Assembly: GCA_963643505.1 (NCBI GenBank)
Contig: CAVIKF010000002.1
Location: forward strand, 124,001 to 188,000
Direction of reading: 5' to 3'
Length of the DNA: 64,000 nt
From: CAVEFW01 sp963643505
GTDB lineage: Bacteria; Actinomycetota; Coriobacteriia; Coriobacteriales; Eggerthellaceae
This document shows positions 51,582-60,099 of this stretch, piece by piece. The notes under the pieces are model-generated. The model saw only the letters and a list, made by a program, of their open reading frames with translations, made no database searches and had not been told where the DNA came from. The position numbers were made by a program, and so were the translations under genes. The stretch's first letter is position 1. Every line of letters begins with the position of its first letter.

Positions 51582-52196
51582 GACTCTTCCTGCTATGTTT
51601 GACCTGCGGTTGTCGTAAAAAGATAAAACGTTGAAAACTTCTGATTCCCTGTATTTTCAAGAACTTTAACTTATTTTTGAAAAAGAAGTAGAAAAGAATG
51701 AAAGATTCATAGTTTTTTTCACTCAAAAACTGTTAATTCCTGAATTCTTGGAAATGAGTTTACCGTGGCTTTTCATTGTTTTCCACACTTTGTTCAGAAT
51801 ATGTGGAAAAGTGTGAAAAGTATGGAAGAATCCCGGTTGAAAAAGAGAAAAAGAATCATCTTTAGCTTTCTTGGTTTTTTTGGATTTAAAGGAAGATTTG
51901 GGAGGTCTCATCAAAAGGAAAAAAAACCGATTGAAAAAATTTTTTTACGTGGGGAATTCAAGATTTATTATTATAAAAACCCAGTTCAACACATAATTTT
52001 TTTATTAAAATTAAAATTATTTCGCCAAGTGTTCCCCTCTTTGGTTTCTTAACGGTTTTAGTTCTTTCTACTAACTTTTCCACCCTTCCTTTGCTGCTTT
52101 CTATTGGTTTTTTAACGTTTTCCACATTCTTCAATGGTGGTGATTGTGAAATTTGTTCTCTTTATAGAGACACGCAGGTAGAGCTAAAATTATTTA
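51582..52196. other. Replication origin (oriC) candidate
   Basis: Non-coding AT-rich region at the strand switch between dnaA-side genes (minus) and rpmH-side genes (plus). DnaA-box-like 9-mers TTTTCCACA occur at 51779-51787 (plus), 51810-51802 (minus) and 52118-52126 (plus). Weaker relatives are CTTTTCACA at 51820-51812 (minus) and TTTTCCACC at 52076-52084. Between the two box groups lies a very A/T-rich stretch (about 51930-52022), a plausible unwinding element. Confidence 0.8.
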
Positions 52197-52224
52197 TTGA
52201 CTTTAAGGTGACGTGTAGTATTCT
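52197..52224 (+). promoter_or_regulatory. rpmH promoter
   Basis: TTGACT (52197-52202), 16-bp spacer, TATTCT (52219-52224), about 40 bases before rpmH. Confidence 0.45.
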
Positions 52225-52268
52225 TTTACAGCTACTCTGTTTATAAGAAAGCAAGAAGGTAGGGAAAA

Positions 52269-52403
52269 ATGAAACGCACTTATCAACCTAATAAGCGCAA
52301 GCGCGCAAAATGCCACGGCTTCCGTGCCCGTATGTCTACTCGCGGCGGTCGTGCTGTGTTGTCTGCCCGTCGTGCTAAGGGCCGCAAGCGTCTGACCGTT
52401 TAA
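52269..52403 (+). CDS. rpmH: 50S ribosomal protein bL34
   Basis: 44 aa, MKRTYQPNKRKRAKCHGFRA through RRAKGRKRLTV, an unmistakable bL34. An AAGGTAGGG site lies upstream. First gene of the rpmH-rnpA-yidD-yidC-jag run. Confidence 0.98.
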   Translation: MKRTYQPNKRKRAKCHGFRARMSTRGGRAVLSARRAKGRKRLTV

Positions 52404-52418
52404 ACAAGGAGTTTTGGG

Positions 52419-52769
52419 TTGGATATTATAAAGTCCAGCACCGAGATCTCCGATTTGTTTTCCCACGGAAGACGTATCCATACGCATTATTTCACGATTA
52501 TCGTGACACCGCATAACGACCGCGCGAACAATTCGAGCGGTCGTGTTGCGTTTATTGCGGGAAAAAAATTGGGAAATGCGGTATGGCGTAATGGCGCAAA
52601 ACGGCGCATGAGAGAGGTTTGCAAACAAGCAGGGGGTCCTTTGGATGGCTTCGATATCATATTTCTCGCTAAAAGGAGGATATGTTCTGCGGGCTATCTT
52701 GAGGTGGTTTGTGCTTGTGAGAAGGTTTTTGACGAGCTTAGGTCGATGAAGGCAAAAGAGAATTTCTGA
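52419..52769 (+). CDS. rnpA: Ribonuclease P protein component
   Basis: 116 aa, protein subunit of RNase P for tRNA 5' processing. KSSTEISDLFSHGRRIHT, AGKKLGNAVWRNGAKRRMREVCK (the RNR-type basic helix) and DIIFLAKRR. The start is a TTG at 52419 with AAGGAG upstream. Overlaps yidD by one base. Confidence 0.95.
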   Translation: MDIIKSSTEISDLFSHGRRIHTHYFTIIVTPHNDRANNSSGRVAFIAGKKLGNAVWRNGAKRRMREVCKQAGGPLDGFDIIFLAKRRICSAGYLEVVCACEKVFDELRSMKAKENF

Positions 52770-53032
52770 TGGAGATGTTTTTGAAGGTAATTAAGGTTGT
52801 TGTGCACTTCATTAAGCGCATACCAACCTTTATTGCCCTCTTCGTCATCTATTTCTATCGTATCGTTATCAGACCTCAACTTGCCGGTTGTTGTCGTTTT
52901 GTGCCGTCGTGTTCCGAATATGGCCTTATCGCCTTTAAAAAGTACGGCTTTTTCAAAGGTTTCGCTCTCACCGCGAAACGTATAGCACGTTGTAGACCAG
53001 GAGGAGAGTACGGGTACGACCCCGTCCCTTGA
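52769..53032 (+). CDS. yidD: Membrane protein insertion efficiency factor YidD
   Basis: 87 aa. YFYRIVIRPQLAGCCRFVPSCSEYGLIAFKKYGFFKGFALTAKRIARCRPGG matches YidD, including the conserved Cys residues. N-terminal amphipathic/hydrophobic helix. Starts within the rnpA stop (TGATG). Confidence 0.96.
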   Translation: MEMFLKVIKVVVHFIKRIPTFIALFVIYFYRIVIRPQLAGCCRFVPSCSEYGLIAFKKYGFFKGFALTAKRIARCRPGGEYGYDPVP

Positions 53033-53081
53033 TAAGGAGTCAGGGCTCCTCTTTGGAATAGAAAAGAGAAAGGAAAGGTAG

Positions 53082-53933
53082 ATGGAAGTAACAGACCTTT
53101 GGGGTTTGCTTCAAAATGCGATTTTCTACTGCATTAACTTCTTCCATACCGTCTTCCTGGACTGGGGTGTCGCGATTCTCGTGATCACGATCATCTTCCG
53201 TCTCATCATCACTCCGTTGATGTACACACAGTCCAAGTCGACGTTTATGATGCAGAAGGTGCAACCCAAGCTCAAAGCGATTCAAGAGAGGTTTGCAAAC
53301 GATCCGGTTCGAATGCAGTCGGAAACGCAAAAGATTTATGCGGATGCTAAATTTAACCCGTTGGCGAGCTGCATCCCCATGCTTATTCAGATGCCTGTGT
53401 TTATCTTGTTGTTCCAAGTTCTTAGAGGTATGGCAGGAACCAATCTCGCCGAGAACGACGCCACTATCCGTTTTCACGACTTCATCCTAAGTTTGCCCGG
53501 CGGAACAGACTTCCAATTTTTGAACCTCGTTCCTGACCTAACTCAAACCCCTGCCGGCTCTATTGCGCTTGTCGCCACTGATGGCATCATGGCCGCAGTG
53601 CCCTACATCCTGCTTCTCGCAATATTTGCGTTCTGTACGTTTGTTCCCTCTCTTCTCACCATGAAGAACCAAGATCCGAAGCAGCGCAGCTCCATGATGA
53701 TCATGATGGTTTTGATGACGATCATGATGCTTTTCATCGGTTGGAGCTCTCCTGCAGGCGTTCTTCTCTTTTGGGGCGCTTCCTCTATTCTTGCTATTTG
53801 CCAGCAGCAAGGTTCCCTTGCTCTGATCAAGAAGAAGGACAAGGAAGCGACGGAGGCTGCCCAGGTTGTCGAGGTTCTCGACATCGAGGTCGACCGTAAA
53901 CCCAAAAAGAAGCGCCAGCACAAGAAGCGCTAG
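53082..53933 (+). CDS. yidC: Membrane protein insertase YidC
   Basis: 283 aa, short Gram-positive/actinobacterial form with about five helices. WGVAILVITIIFRLIITPLMYTQSKST carries the conserved Arg of the hydrophilic groove; KAIQERFANDPVRMQSETQKIYADAKFNPLASCIPMLIQMPVFILLFQVLR, WSSPAGVLLFWGASS; a basic C-terminal tail KPKKKRQHKKR for ribosome contact. Confidence 0.96.
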   Translation: MEVTDLWGLLQNAIFYCINFFHTVFLDWGVAILVITIIFRLIITPLMYTQSKSTFMMQKVQPKLKAIQERFANDPVRMQSETQKIYADAKFNPLASCIPMLIQMPVFILLFQVLRGMAGTNLAENDATIRFHDFILSLPGGTDFQFLNLVPDLTQTPAGSIALVATDGIMAAVPYILLLAIFAFCTFVPSLLTMKNQDPKQRSSMMIMMVLMTIMMLFIGWSSPAGVLLFWGASSILAICQQQGSLALIKKKDKEATEAAQVVEVLDIEVDRKPKKKRQHKKR

Positions 53934-53971
53934 ATCCGTTTCACGTTCTTACATTTGTAGAGGAGATAGAA

Positions 53972-54508
53972 ATGTCTGATGAAATTAAGGAGGCCTCCGA
54001 GGAGGCGGCTCCTGAGGAGAAGAAGGATATTACAAATCTCACCGATGACGAGATTGACCAGATCGCCGATTGCGCTATTGAGACGCTTCAGGATATTTTG
54101 AAGCATTTTGACCTTGGTGAAATCACCATCGACGAATACGAAGGCGACGAAGGAGAGCTCATTCTTGATATCACCGGCGATGACATGGCGGTACTGATCG
54201 GTCGACATGGAAAAACCCTTGAGTCTTTGCAGTTCCTTGTTTCCGCGATCACGGTCCGCAAAATCGGATTCCGCTATCCGGTTGTTGTCGATGTCGAGGG
54301 ATATAAGTCCCGCCAACGTCAAAAACTTGAAACGATAGCCCAAAGAGCTGCCAACAAAGCTGCATCCCAACAACACAGTGTCAAGCTTCGTCCGATGACT
54401 CCCTATGAGCGCCGTATTGTTCATATCGCCCTTCGAGATGACGCCCGTGTTGAGACGGCTTCCGAGGGTGAGGGAAGTGCTCGTCACGTTGTAGTTATTC
54501 CTTTGTAA
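53972..54508 (+). CDS. jag: RNA-binding Jag/KhpB protein (KH-R3H)
   Basis: 178 aa. Acidic N-terminus, a KH-II domain with ISGDDMAVLIGRHGKTLESLQFLVS-like core, and an R3H domain with RQRQKLETIAQRAANKAASQQHSVKLRPMTPYERRIVHIALRDD. GAGGAG site. Position after yidC is canonical; RNA targets unknown. Confidence 0.95.
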   Translation: MSDEIKEASEEAAPEEKKDITNLTDDEIDQIADCAIETLQDILKHFDLGEITIDEYEGDEGELILDITGDDMAVLIGRHGKTLESLQFLVSAITVRKIGFRYPVVVDVEGYKSRQRQKLETIAQRAANKAASQQHSVKLRPMTPYERRIVHIALRDDARVETASEGEGSARHVVVIPL

Positions 54509-54539
54509 TATTAGGTATACTCAAAAAGGCATTTATGTT

Positions 54540-54568
54540 GGGCTCTGGCATTGCCAGGGCCCTTTCTT
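54540..54568 (+). terminator. Terminator after jag
   Basis: GGGCTCTGG and CCAGGGCCC, a 9-bp stem (one G-U) with a 5-base loop, then TTTCTT. Just upstream of the rsmG ribosome site, so it may attenuate rsmG. Confidence 0.65.
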
Positions 54569-54584
54569 ACTATAAGGTAGTGTC

Positions 54585-55232
54585 ATGAATCAGGAATTGA
54601 TCACCAAACATCTTGAGCTTGTCATCGAGGCGAACAAGACGACAAATATTACCCGCATCTCTTCTTTCGAGGAGGGTATGGTTTTACATGTTGAGGATTC
54701 CTTATCGGGTCTTCCTGAAATTAATGAATGCCCTGAGGGGTTGTACGGCGATATGGGATCAGGCGCTGGGTTTCCCGGAATTCCTTTGGCTATAGAGACT
54801 GGTCGTCCTACGGTTTTAATCGATTCTGTCGGTAAAAAGGCCGTCTTGTTACAAAAATTTGCTGACGAACTCGGTTTGGTTAACGTTTCTTCCTATGGTG
54901 GGCGGCTTGAGGAGTTAGCGAATGAAAGACCTGGGCAATTCTCTGCTTTAACGGCGCGTGCCCTGTCTAAACTCGGTTCTTTGATGGAACTGGCGACTCC
55001 TTTACTGAGAAGGGGCGGCAGGCTTATTTGCTATAAGTCCCATATAGAAGAAGAGGAGCTTGCCCATGCGATTTCGCTTGAGAAAAGACTTGGTTTGAGG
55101 TTGGTCTCCGACCGCGATTTCTACCTTAGCGACAAAGAGACCTATCGCAGAATCGTGACGTTCGAGAAGGTAAGGAAACCCACCATCAAACTTCCGCGCC
55201 ATGTGGGATATGCCCAAAAGAAACCTTTGTAA
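54585..55232 (+). CDS. rsmG: 16S rRNA (guanine-N7) methyltransferase
   Basis: 215 aa. MNQELITKHLELVIEANKTTNITRISSFEEGMVLHVEDSLSGL and the SAM loop YGDMGSGAGFPGIPLAIE are typical of RsmG (GidB), which modifies G527 of 16S rRNA. ALTARALSKLGSLMELATPLLRRGGRL. Ends eight bases before a parS site. Confidence 0.96.
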   Translation: MNQELITKHLELVIEANKTTNITRISSFEEGMVLHVEDSLSGLPEINECPEGLYGDMGSGAGFPGIPLAIETGRPTVLIDSVGKKAVLLQKFADELGLVNVSSYGGRLEELANERPGQFSALTARALSKLGSLMELATPLLRRGGRLICYKSHIEEEELAHAISLEKRLGLRLVSDRDFYLSDKETYRRIVTFEKVRKPTIKLPRHVGYAQKKPL

Positions 55233-55239
55233 ACACTGA

Positions 55240-55255
55240 TGTTTCACGTGAAACA
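55240..55255. other. parS centromere site 1
   Basis: Perfect 16-bp palindrome TGTTTCACGTGAAACA, the canonical ParB binding sequence, between rsmG and parA. Confidence 0.97.
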
Positions 55256-55329
55256 CTACAAGAAGAAGCCTATCCTAAGAAAATTAAAACTTTATTTGTG
55301 GGCATAAAACGACGTTTTACCAATCTTTG

Positions 55330-55358
55330 TTGTAGATACAAATTGGCTCACGTATACT
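55330..55358 (+). promoter_or_regulatory. parA promoter
   Basis: TTGTAG (55330-55335), 17-bp spacer, TATACT (55353-55358). The predicted start near 55365 gives a leader of about 120 bases. Confidence 0.6.
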
Positions 55359-55487
55359 TCCCTACCAGAGAAAAGTAGGCTCAATCGACGCGAGCAGGTA
55401 ATCTGTTTTCGGTGTTTTGACGGCCTTTTTTGATTCTATGTGAGCGTTTTTAGCCAAAAAGCTGAAATATGCGAGAAAGAGTGTAAC

Positions 55488-56285
55488 GTGGCAAAATCAA
55501 ATAAAGGTGACAAGGGTGAGAAAAAGACGAAGGTGATCGCCATTATCAACCAGAAAGGCGGCGTCGGTAAATCGACCACCGCAATAAACCTTTCTGCGGC
55601 GCTTGGCGAACGGAAGAAAAAAGTTCTCCTTGTCGATCTTGACCCCCAAGGTAATGCGTCTAGTGGTCTCGGGATTGAAAAAGGTAAAGTCGAGTATTGC
55701 GTTTATGATGCGTTGCTTAATGACGTACCTTTTAAGGAGACCATTCTTCATACCAGGTTTCCCAATCTTGACTTGGTTCCGGCAACCATCAACCTAGCTG
55801 GCGCTGAGGTCGAACTTGTGTCGGCGATGGCGCGCGAAAATCGCTTACGTGAAGCGATCGAGGGCTCGCGCGGGAAGTATGACTACATCTTTGTCGATTG
55901 TCCTCCCTCCCTCGGATTGCTTACTGTCAATGCCCTTGTTGCCGCTGACAGCCTCTTGATTCCCATCCAAACCGAGTTCTATGCCCTTGAGGGTGTGACA
56001 AAACTTATCGGCTCAATGGATCTTGTCAAAAAGCGTCTCAACCCCAATCTCTCTATCTTTGGTGTGCTTTTGACGATGTATGACAAGAGGACGATTCTTT
56101 CCAAGCAGGTCGCTTCCGAAGTAAGAAATTACTTCAAGGAAACCTTCAACACCGTTATTCCCCGCTCGGTCAAACTCTCAGAGGCTCCGAGCTACGGACT
56201 TCCCATCACCCAATATGCCCCCAACAGTAAAGGCGGAGTCGCCTACTATTCGCTCGCGGAAGAAGTGATATCTCGTGGCAAATAA
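55488..56285 (+). CDS. parA: Chromosome partitioning ATPase ParA (Soj)
   Basis: 265 aa from the GTG at 55488 (GAAAGAG site); a GTG 16 codons upstream lacks a site. Deviant Walker A NQKGGVGKSTTAINLSAAL, LLVDLDPQGNASSGLG, DYIFVDCPPSLGLLTVNAL, PIQTEFYALEGVTKLI. Moves ParB-parS complexes on the nucleoid. Overlaps parB by 11 bases. Confidence 0.96.
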   Translation: MAKSNKGDKGEKKTKVIAIINQKGGVGKSTTAINLSAALGERKKKVLLVDLDPQGNASSGLGIEKGKVEYCVYDALLNDVPFKETILHTRFPNLDLVPATINLAGAEVELVSAMARENRLREAIEGSRGKYDYIFVDCPPSLGLLTVNALVAADSLLIPIQTEFYALEGVTKLIGSMDLVKKRLNPNLSIFGVLLTMYDKRTILSKQVASEVRNYFKETFNTVIPRSVKLSEAPSYGLPITQYAPNSKGGVAYYSLAEEVISRGK

Positions 56286-57198
56286 GAAACGTAGCGGTCT
56301 TGGGCGCGGTTTAAATGCGCTGATCAACTCAACGGACATAGGGGAAGAGGAGACCGGAAAAAAATCCGGAGAAGAAGGGTCCTTCCCTGATAGTGAAAAA
56401 AATATTGACGAGTTGCCGCTCAGGCTCGTTGTCCCTAATCCTGACCAACCCCGTAAGCGATTTAAGAAAGAGGAGCTCGATGAGTTAGCCTCCTCTATCA
56501 AAAGGGACGGCCTTTTGCAGCCAATCCTGGTTCGCAAGATGGATGACGGGACCTATCAGATTATTGCAGGTGAGAGGCGTTGGCAGGCTTGTAAGTCTAT
56601 CGGTCTTGAGACCGTGCCTGTTCGTATCAAGGAAACGACTGATGAGAAAGTCACAGAGCTTGCCCTTATTGAAAATATCCAGCGGTCCGACCTTAATCCC
56701 ATCGAGGAAGCGCTTGGATATCGTAGCATCATGGAAGAGCAGAATCTTACCCAAAGCCAGCTTGCGGAGATGATGTCAAAAGGCCGCTCCACGATCGCCA
56801 ACGCGCTCCGCTTGCTCGATTTACCTGAGGAAGCGCAAACGCTTCTCGTTGAAGAGAAGATTACAGCGGGACACGCTCGCGCGATTTTGTCGGTTTCTTC
56901 TGAAGAAGGACGGCAAAAGTTGGTTGAAAAGTTGGTTGACGGGAAACTTTCCGTTCGTGAGACAGAAAACCTTGCGCGCCTCATCGAGAACCGCCCCGAT
57001 CCATCCAACAGCAAGAGAGTTGTTACACCTAAGTCCTATAAAGCGGTGGCCAAGAGCTTGCGTAAAAGATTCTCAACAAAGGTAAGGGTCAAAAGTGTGC
57101 GAGGAAAGAACAAGATAGAGATAGAGTTCAAGGACGAAGATGATCTGAGACGTATCGTAGAAGCCATGACTAACGGTTCAGAAAAAAGCGAGAACTAA
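56275..57198 (+). CDS. parB: Chromosome partitioning protein ParB (Spo0J)
   Basis: 307-aa CTPase/DNA clamp. N-terminal KKRSGLGRGLNALI (ParA-stimulating), VVPNPDQPRKRFKKEELDELASSIKRDGLLQPILVR, the CTP-site AGERRWQACKSIG, LIENIQRSDLNPIEEALGY, helix-turn-helix LTQSQLAEMMSKGRSTIANALRLL, dimer domain at the C-terminus. GTG start. Two parS sites flank the parAB pair. Confidence 0.97.
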   Translation: MANKKRSGLGRGLNALINSTDIGEEETGKKSGEEGSFPDSEKNIDELPLRLVVPNPDQPRKRFKKEELDELASSIKRDGLLQPILVRKMDDGTYQIIAGERRWQACKSIGLETVPVRIKETTDEKVTELALIENIQRSDLNPIEEALGYRSIMEEQNLTQSQLAEMMSKGRSTIANALRLLDLPEEAQTLLVEEKITAGHARAILSVSSEEGRQKLVEKLVDGKLSVRETENLARLIENRPDPSNSKRVVTPKSYKAVAKSLRKRFSTKVRVKSVRGKNKIEIEFKDEDDLRRIVEAMTNGSEKSEN

Positions 57199-57222
57199 CT
57201 TTTCGAGGCGATAGTAATAAAT

Positions 57223-57254
57223 GTGCCCGATGTTTCACGTGAAACATCGGGCAC
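57223..57254. other. parS site 2 inside a perfect 32-bp palindrome that doubles as a terminator
   Basis: The 16-bp parS sequence TGTTTCACGTGAAACA (57231-57246) is extended on both sides by GTGCCCGA/TCGGGCAC into a perfect 32-bp palindrome. CGTTTTGTG follows on the plus strand. It separates parB from convergent rlmN, so it probably ends transcription as well as binding ParB. Confidence 0.9.
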
Positions 57255-57270
57255 CGTTTTGTGTTGTTGC

Positions 57271-58314
57271 CTAGTTTGTCGCGTTTTTAAGTTGACCGCA
57301 CGCTCCGTCGATGTCTGCGCCGCGCGACGTTCGTATCGACGTCTCGATACCGTTGCGTGTCAACGCATCCAACCATTTTCGTACCGTAGTTACATCACTT
57401 GGTTGGTAGGGTGAAGACGCGACGGCGTTCATCGGAAGCAGGTTCACATGGCATAAAACGTTTTGACAATACACGATAAGTTTCTTCAGGTGGATATCGG
57501 TGTCGTTTACATCCTTGATTAAAAGATATTCGAAGGTCACACGTCTGTTTGTCTTGGCGATATACGCTTGGATGTGGCTTCGCAGCTCACCAAGCGGATA
57601 GCGCGCGACGATAGGCATGAGCTCGTCCCTTGTTTTCTGGACCGCGGAATGGAGGGAAACCGCCATAGTATACTGGTGCTCATCCTTGGCGAGAAGATCA
57701 ATGCCAGGAAGTACGCCGCAGGTGGATATTGTTATATGGCGCGCGCCGATGTTGTCAAACTTCTCATTGTTGAGGATGGACAGGGCATCAAAGGTCGTGC
57801 GATAGTTTAAAAATGGTTCACCTTGGCCCATTCCGACCAGGTTGGTTACGCGCTCACAGAAGTCATCGCTGACGGCATGAACTTGGTCGATGATCTCTCC
57901 CATACCGAGGTTGCGGGTAAATCCTTCGTGGCCTGTTGCGCAAAAGGCGCACATCATGGGACATCCAACCTGGGTTGAAAAGCACACGGTCAGTCGTTTT
58001 CTTCCGCTGGTGGACGGAATGGCTACCGTTTCGACCAGGTTGCCATCTATGAGTTTCAGGAGATATTTCCGTGTCCCGTCGACTGAGACTTGGCGGTTGA
58101 CTATCTCGGCGGTATACAAAGGATATTCCGCTTCTAAAAACTCGATGAGGGGCTTTGGTAGATTTGAGATGTCGTCATAGCTCCTGATGTTTTTGCGATA
58201 AAGCCACTCGATGAGTTGTTTTGCGCGAAAAGCGGGAAAACCCGCCTCTTTAACGAGGTCGGTTATCTCTGCGATGGTGCATTGTTTTATCGGTTTCATC
58301 ATAGTGTCAGTCAT
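57271..58314 (-). CDS. rlmN: 23S rRNA (adenine-C2) methyltransferase
   Basis: About 347 aa from ATG 58314, or 343 from 58302. Radical SAM enzyme methylating A2503 of 23S rRNA and A37 of some tRNAs. N-terminal AGFPAFRAKQLIEWLYRKNIRSYDDISNLP, cluster motif STQVGCPMMCAFCATG, GMGEIIDQV, NLVGMGQGEPFLNY, ISTCGVLPGI, AVSLHSAVQKTRDELMPI, and the catalytic Cys in IRTSRGADIDGACGQL. The start is uncertain because a TATAAT lies right at 58318-58313. Confidence 0.95.
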   Translation of the reverse strand: MTDTMMKPIKQCTIAEITDLVKEAGFPAFRAKQLIEWLYRKNIRSYDDISNLPKPLIEFLEAEYPLYTAEIVNRQVSVDGTRKYLLKLIDGNLVETVAIPSTSGRKRLTVCFSTQVGCPMMCAFCATGHEGFTRNLGMGEIIDQVHAVSDDFCERVTNLVGMGQGEPFLNYRTTFDALSILNNEKFDNIGARHITISTCGVLPGIDLLAKDEHQYTMAVSLHSAVQKTRDELMPIVARYPLGELRSHIQAYIAKTNRRVTFEYLLIKDVNDTDIHLKKLIVYCQNVLCHVNLLPMNAVASSPYQPSDVTTVRKWLDALTRNGIETSIRTSRGADIDGACGQLKNATN

Positions 58315-58318
58315 TATA
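58313..58318 (-). promoter_or_regulatory. Possible rlmN promoter giving a near-leaderless mRNA
   Basis: Consensus TATAAT on the minus strand overlaps the first candidate ATG. A start about seven bases downstream would leave only a few bases before the ATG at 58302. No ribosome site precedes either ATG. Confidence 0.3.
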
Positions 58319-58388
58319 TAAAACGAAGGTCGTTGTGCATAAGGTATACTTCTTATCATTGTTGCCGAATTAAGGTAAAGGGAACGTT

Positions 58389-59330
58389 ATGGCAAGCGCA
58401 TTTAATCCTGCACATTGTAAGGTCGCATTGCTTTGCGGCGGACGTAGCGACGAGCGTGAAATTTCGCTCAAATCGGGTGAGGGGGCTCTCAATGCCTTGA
58501 ACGAGGCCGGTTTTCCCGTTACGGTTCTCGATCCAGCAAAGAAGGAAGATCTGATCGCGTTGATTTCCGGCGATTTTGACGTTGCTTTCCTTTGCATGCA
58601 TGGGAAATACGGTGAGGACGGTACGCTTCAGGGGCTCCTTGAGATGATTGGTCTTCCCTATACGGGATCAGGAGTGTGGAGCAGCGCCCTGTCCATGAAC
58701 AAGGCGCGTACCAAGTTGTTCTATCAAAACGCTGGTATTCCCACGCCGCCACAAGTGTGGTTGCGTCGAGGTGACGTCGTTGATGTGAACAAAATCGTTG
58801 AGAACGTCGGTGAGCATTGCGTCATCAAGGCCGCTTCTGGTGGAAGCACGATCGGTGTCTACATCGCTACCAAGACAGATGAGATAAAAGACTACATCGA
58901 GCAAGCCTTTGAATATGACAATGATGTCATCGTTGAGAAGTTTGTCGCCGGAGAGGAATTCACCATCGCGGTCATAGGCAACGACCATCCTATCGCGTTG
59001 CCTATTATTAAAATAATTCCCAAGGCCGGTTGGTACGACTTTGAGTCCAAATACGCGCCGGGTGGGTCCGAGCATCTTTGCCCGGCACCAATCTCTGAGG
59101 AGCTGACCCAAACATTGAAGGAGCTGGCGGTTGCTTCTCATAAGGCCCTTGAGTGCATGGGTGTTTCCCGCACCGATTTCATCGTTGACGAGGAAGGGGG
59201 ATGTTGGGCGTTGGAGACGAACTCCTTGCCTGGCATGACGAAGACCTCTCTTTTACCCGATGCTGCGCGTGTACAGGGGATATCGTTTCCTGAGCTTTGC
59301 ACCATGCTTATCAAGTTCGCTTTGGAGTAG
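58389..59330 (+). CDS. ddl: D-alanine-D-alanine ligase
   Basis: 313-aa ATP-grasp enzyme supplying D-Ala-D-Ala for peptidoglycan. VALLCGGRSDEREISLKSGEGAL, LCMHGKYGEDGTLQGLLEMIGLPYTGSGVWSSALSMNK, CVIKAASGGSTIGVY, EKFVAGEEFTIAVIG, KYAPGGSEHLCPAPI, EGGCWALETNSLPGMTKTSLLPDAA. AAAGGGAAC site. Divergent from rlmN. Confidence 0.95.
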   Translation: MASAFNPAHCKVALLCGGRSDEREISLKSGEGALNALNEAGFPVTVLDPAKKEDLIALISGDFDVAFLCMHGKYGEDGTLQGLLEMIGLPYTGSGVWSSALSMNKARTKLFYQNAGIPTPPQVWLRRGDVVDVNKIVENVGEHCVIKAASGGSTIGVYIATKTDEIKDYIEQAFEYDNDVIVEKFVAGEEFTIAVIGNDHPIALPIIKIIPKAGWYDFESKYAPGGSEHLCPAPISEELTQTLKELAVASHKALECMGVSRTDFIVDEEGGCWALETNSLPGMTKTSLLPDAARVQGISFPELCTMLIKFALE

Positions 59331-59355
59331 GTCGCGTATTGCCGCTCCTTGAGAG

Positions 59356-60006
59356 CTACCATCCAAGAAGCGTTTTGACGAGGAATACGACTCCGACAAC
59401 GAGCACGGCAATGAACGCCCAACTGATTGCATAGCAACCTTTGTTGCCCGCACGGCCTTTTTCTATGGCTTTTTCCGAGAGGCTCTGGCTTGATTTGAGG
59501 ATGACCCTGCCCGGCTCTTTTTTCTCCATGGGGAGGTTTCGGTCGGGTAACCAGTCCCCCTTGGCTGCCAACATGAGGTCAATGCTCGAGCTGGTAATGT
59601 CGATGTTGGGACGCCGACCCTCTGCGAGTTGCTCTGATATGCGCTTCTTGAACGCGTTGACCGCGGCGGCATATTTTTCCGGACAGGCGAAAAGAGCGAG
59701 TTCTCCCCAGTAGTAACCTGTCTCCTCCTCTTCGTTTTCGGTGTAGCCCACCATGGACAACAACCCCGAGATCTTCCATCCGCGGGCTCGCATGACATCG
59801 AGGCGATAGGAGACGTTGTCGTCGAAGTACCCGATGGAGTTGTCATAAGCGTTCTTTGCCCAAGCGACCACCTTTCCCTCTTCAACGGTGAATTCAATGG
59901 AGAACTCGGTGCCGACGATGAAATCCGCACCCACGACCAAGGCACCCTCACTCTTGTTTTTGGTCCTAAACGTTGCATATTGGCCAAAAAAACGCATATC
60001 GGACAT
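59356..60006 (-). CDS. Tail-anchored hypothetical protein
   Basis: 216 aa, not recognised. Residues 1-180 are soluble and mixed alpha/beta (FEGQYATFRTK-like start, DFIVGTEFSIEFTVEEGKVVAWAKNAYDN, YYWGELALFACPEKYAAAVNAFKKRI). A single C-terminal hydrophobic helix (about 193-212, AISWAFIAVLVVGVVFLVKTLL) ends the chain, so the domain faces the cytoplasm if tail-anchored. Convergent with ddl and divergent from the helicase gene. Confidence 0.7.
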   Translation of the reverse strand: MSDMRFFGQYATFRTKNKSEGALVVGADFIVGTEFSIEFTVEEGKVVAWAKNAYDNSIGYFDDNVSYRLDVMRARGWKISGLLSMVGYTENEEEETGYYWGELALFACPEKYAAAVNAFKKRISEQLAEGRRPNIDITSSSIDLMLAAKGDWLPDRNLPMEKKEPGRVILKSSQSLSEKAIEKGRAGNKGCYAISWAFIAVLVVGVVFLVKTLLGW

Positions 60007-60099
60007 AGCGGAGACTCCTTGACGCTGAAAGATGTTTTGCGTGTATCCTATTGGGTGGACTAATTGGTTGGACTAATAATACGTGACAGACGGAGAAAC

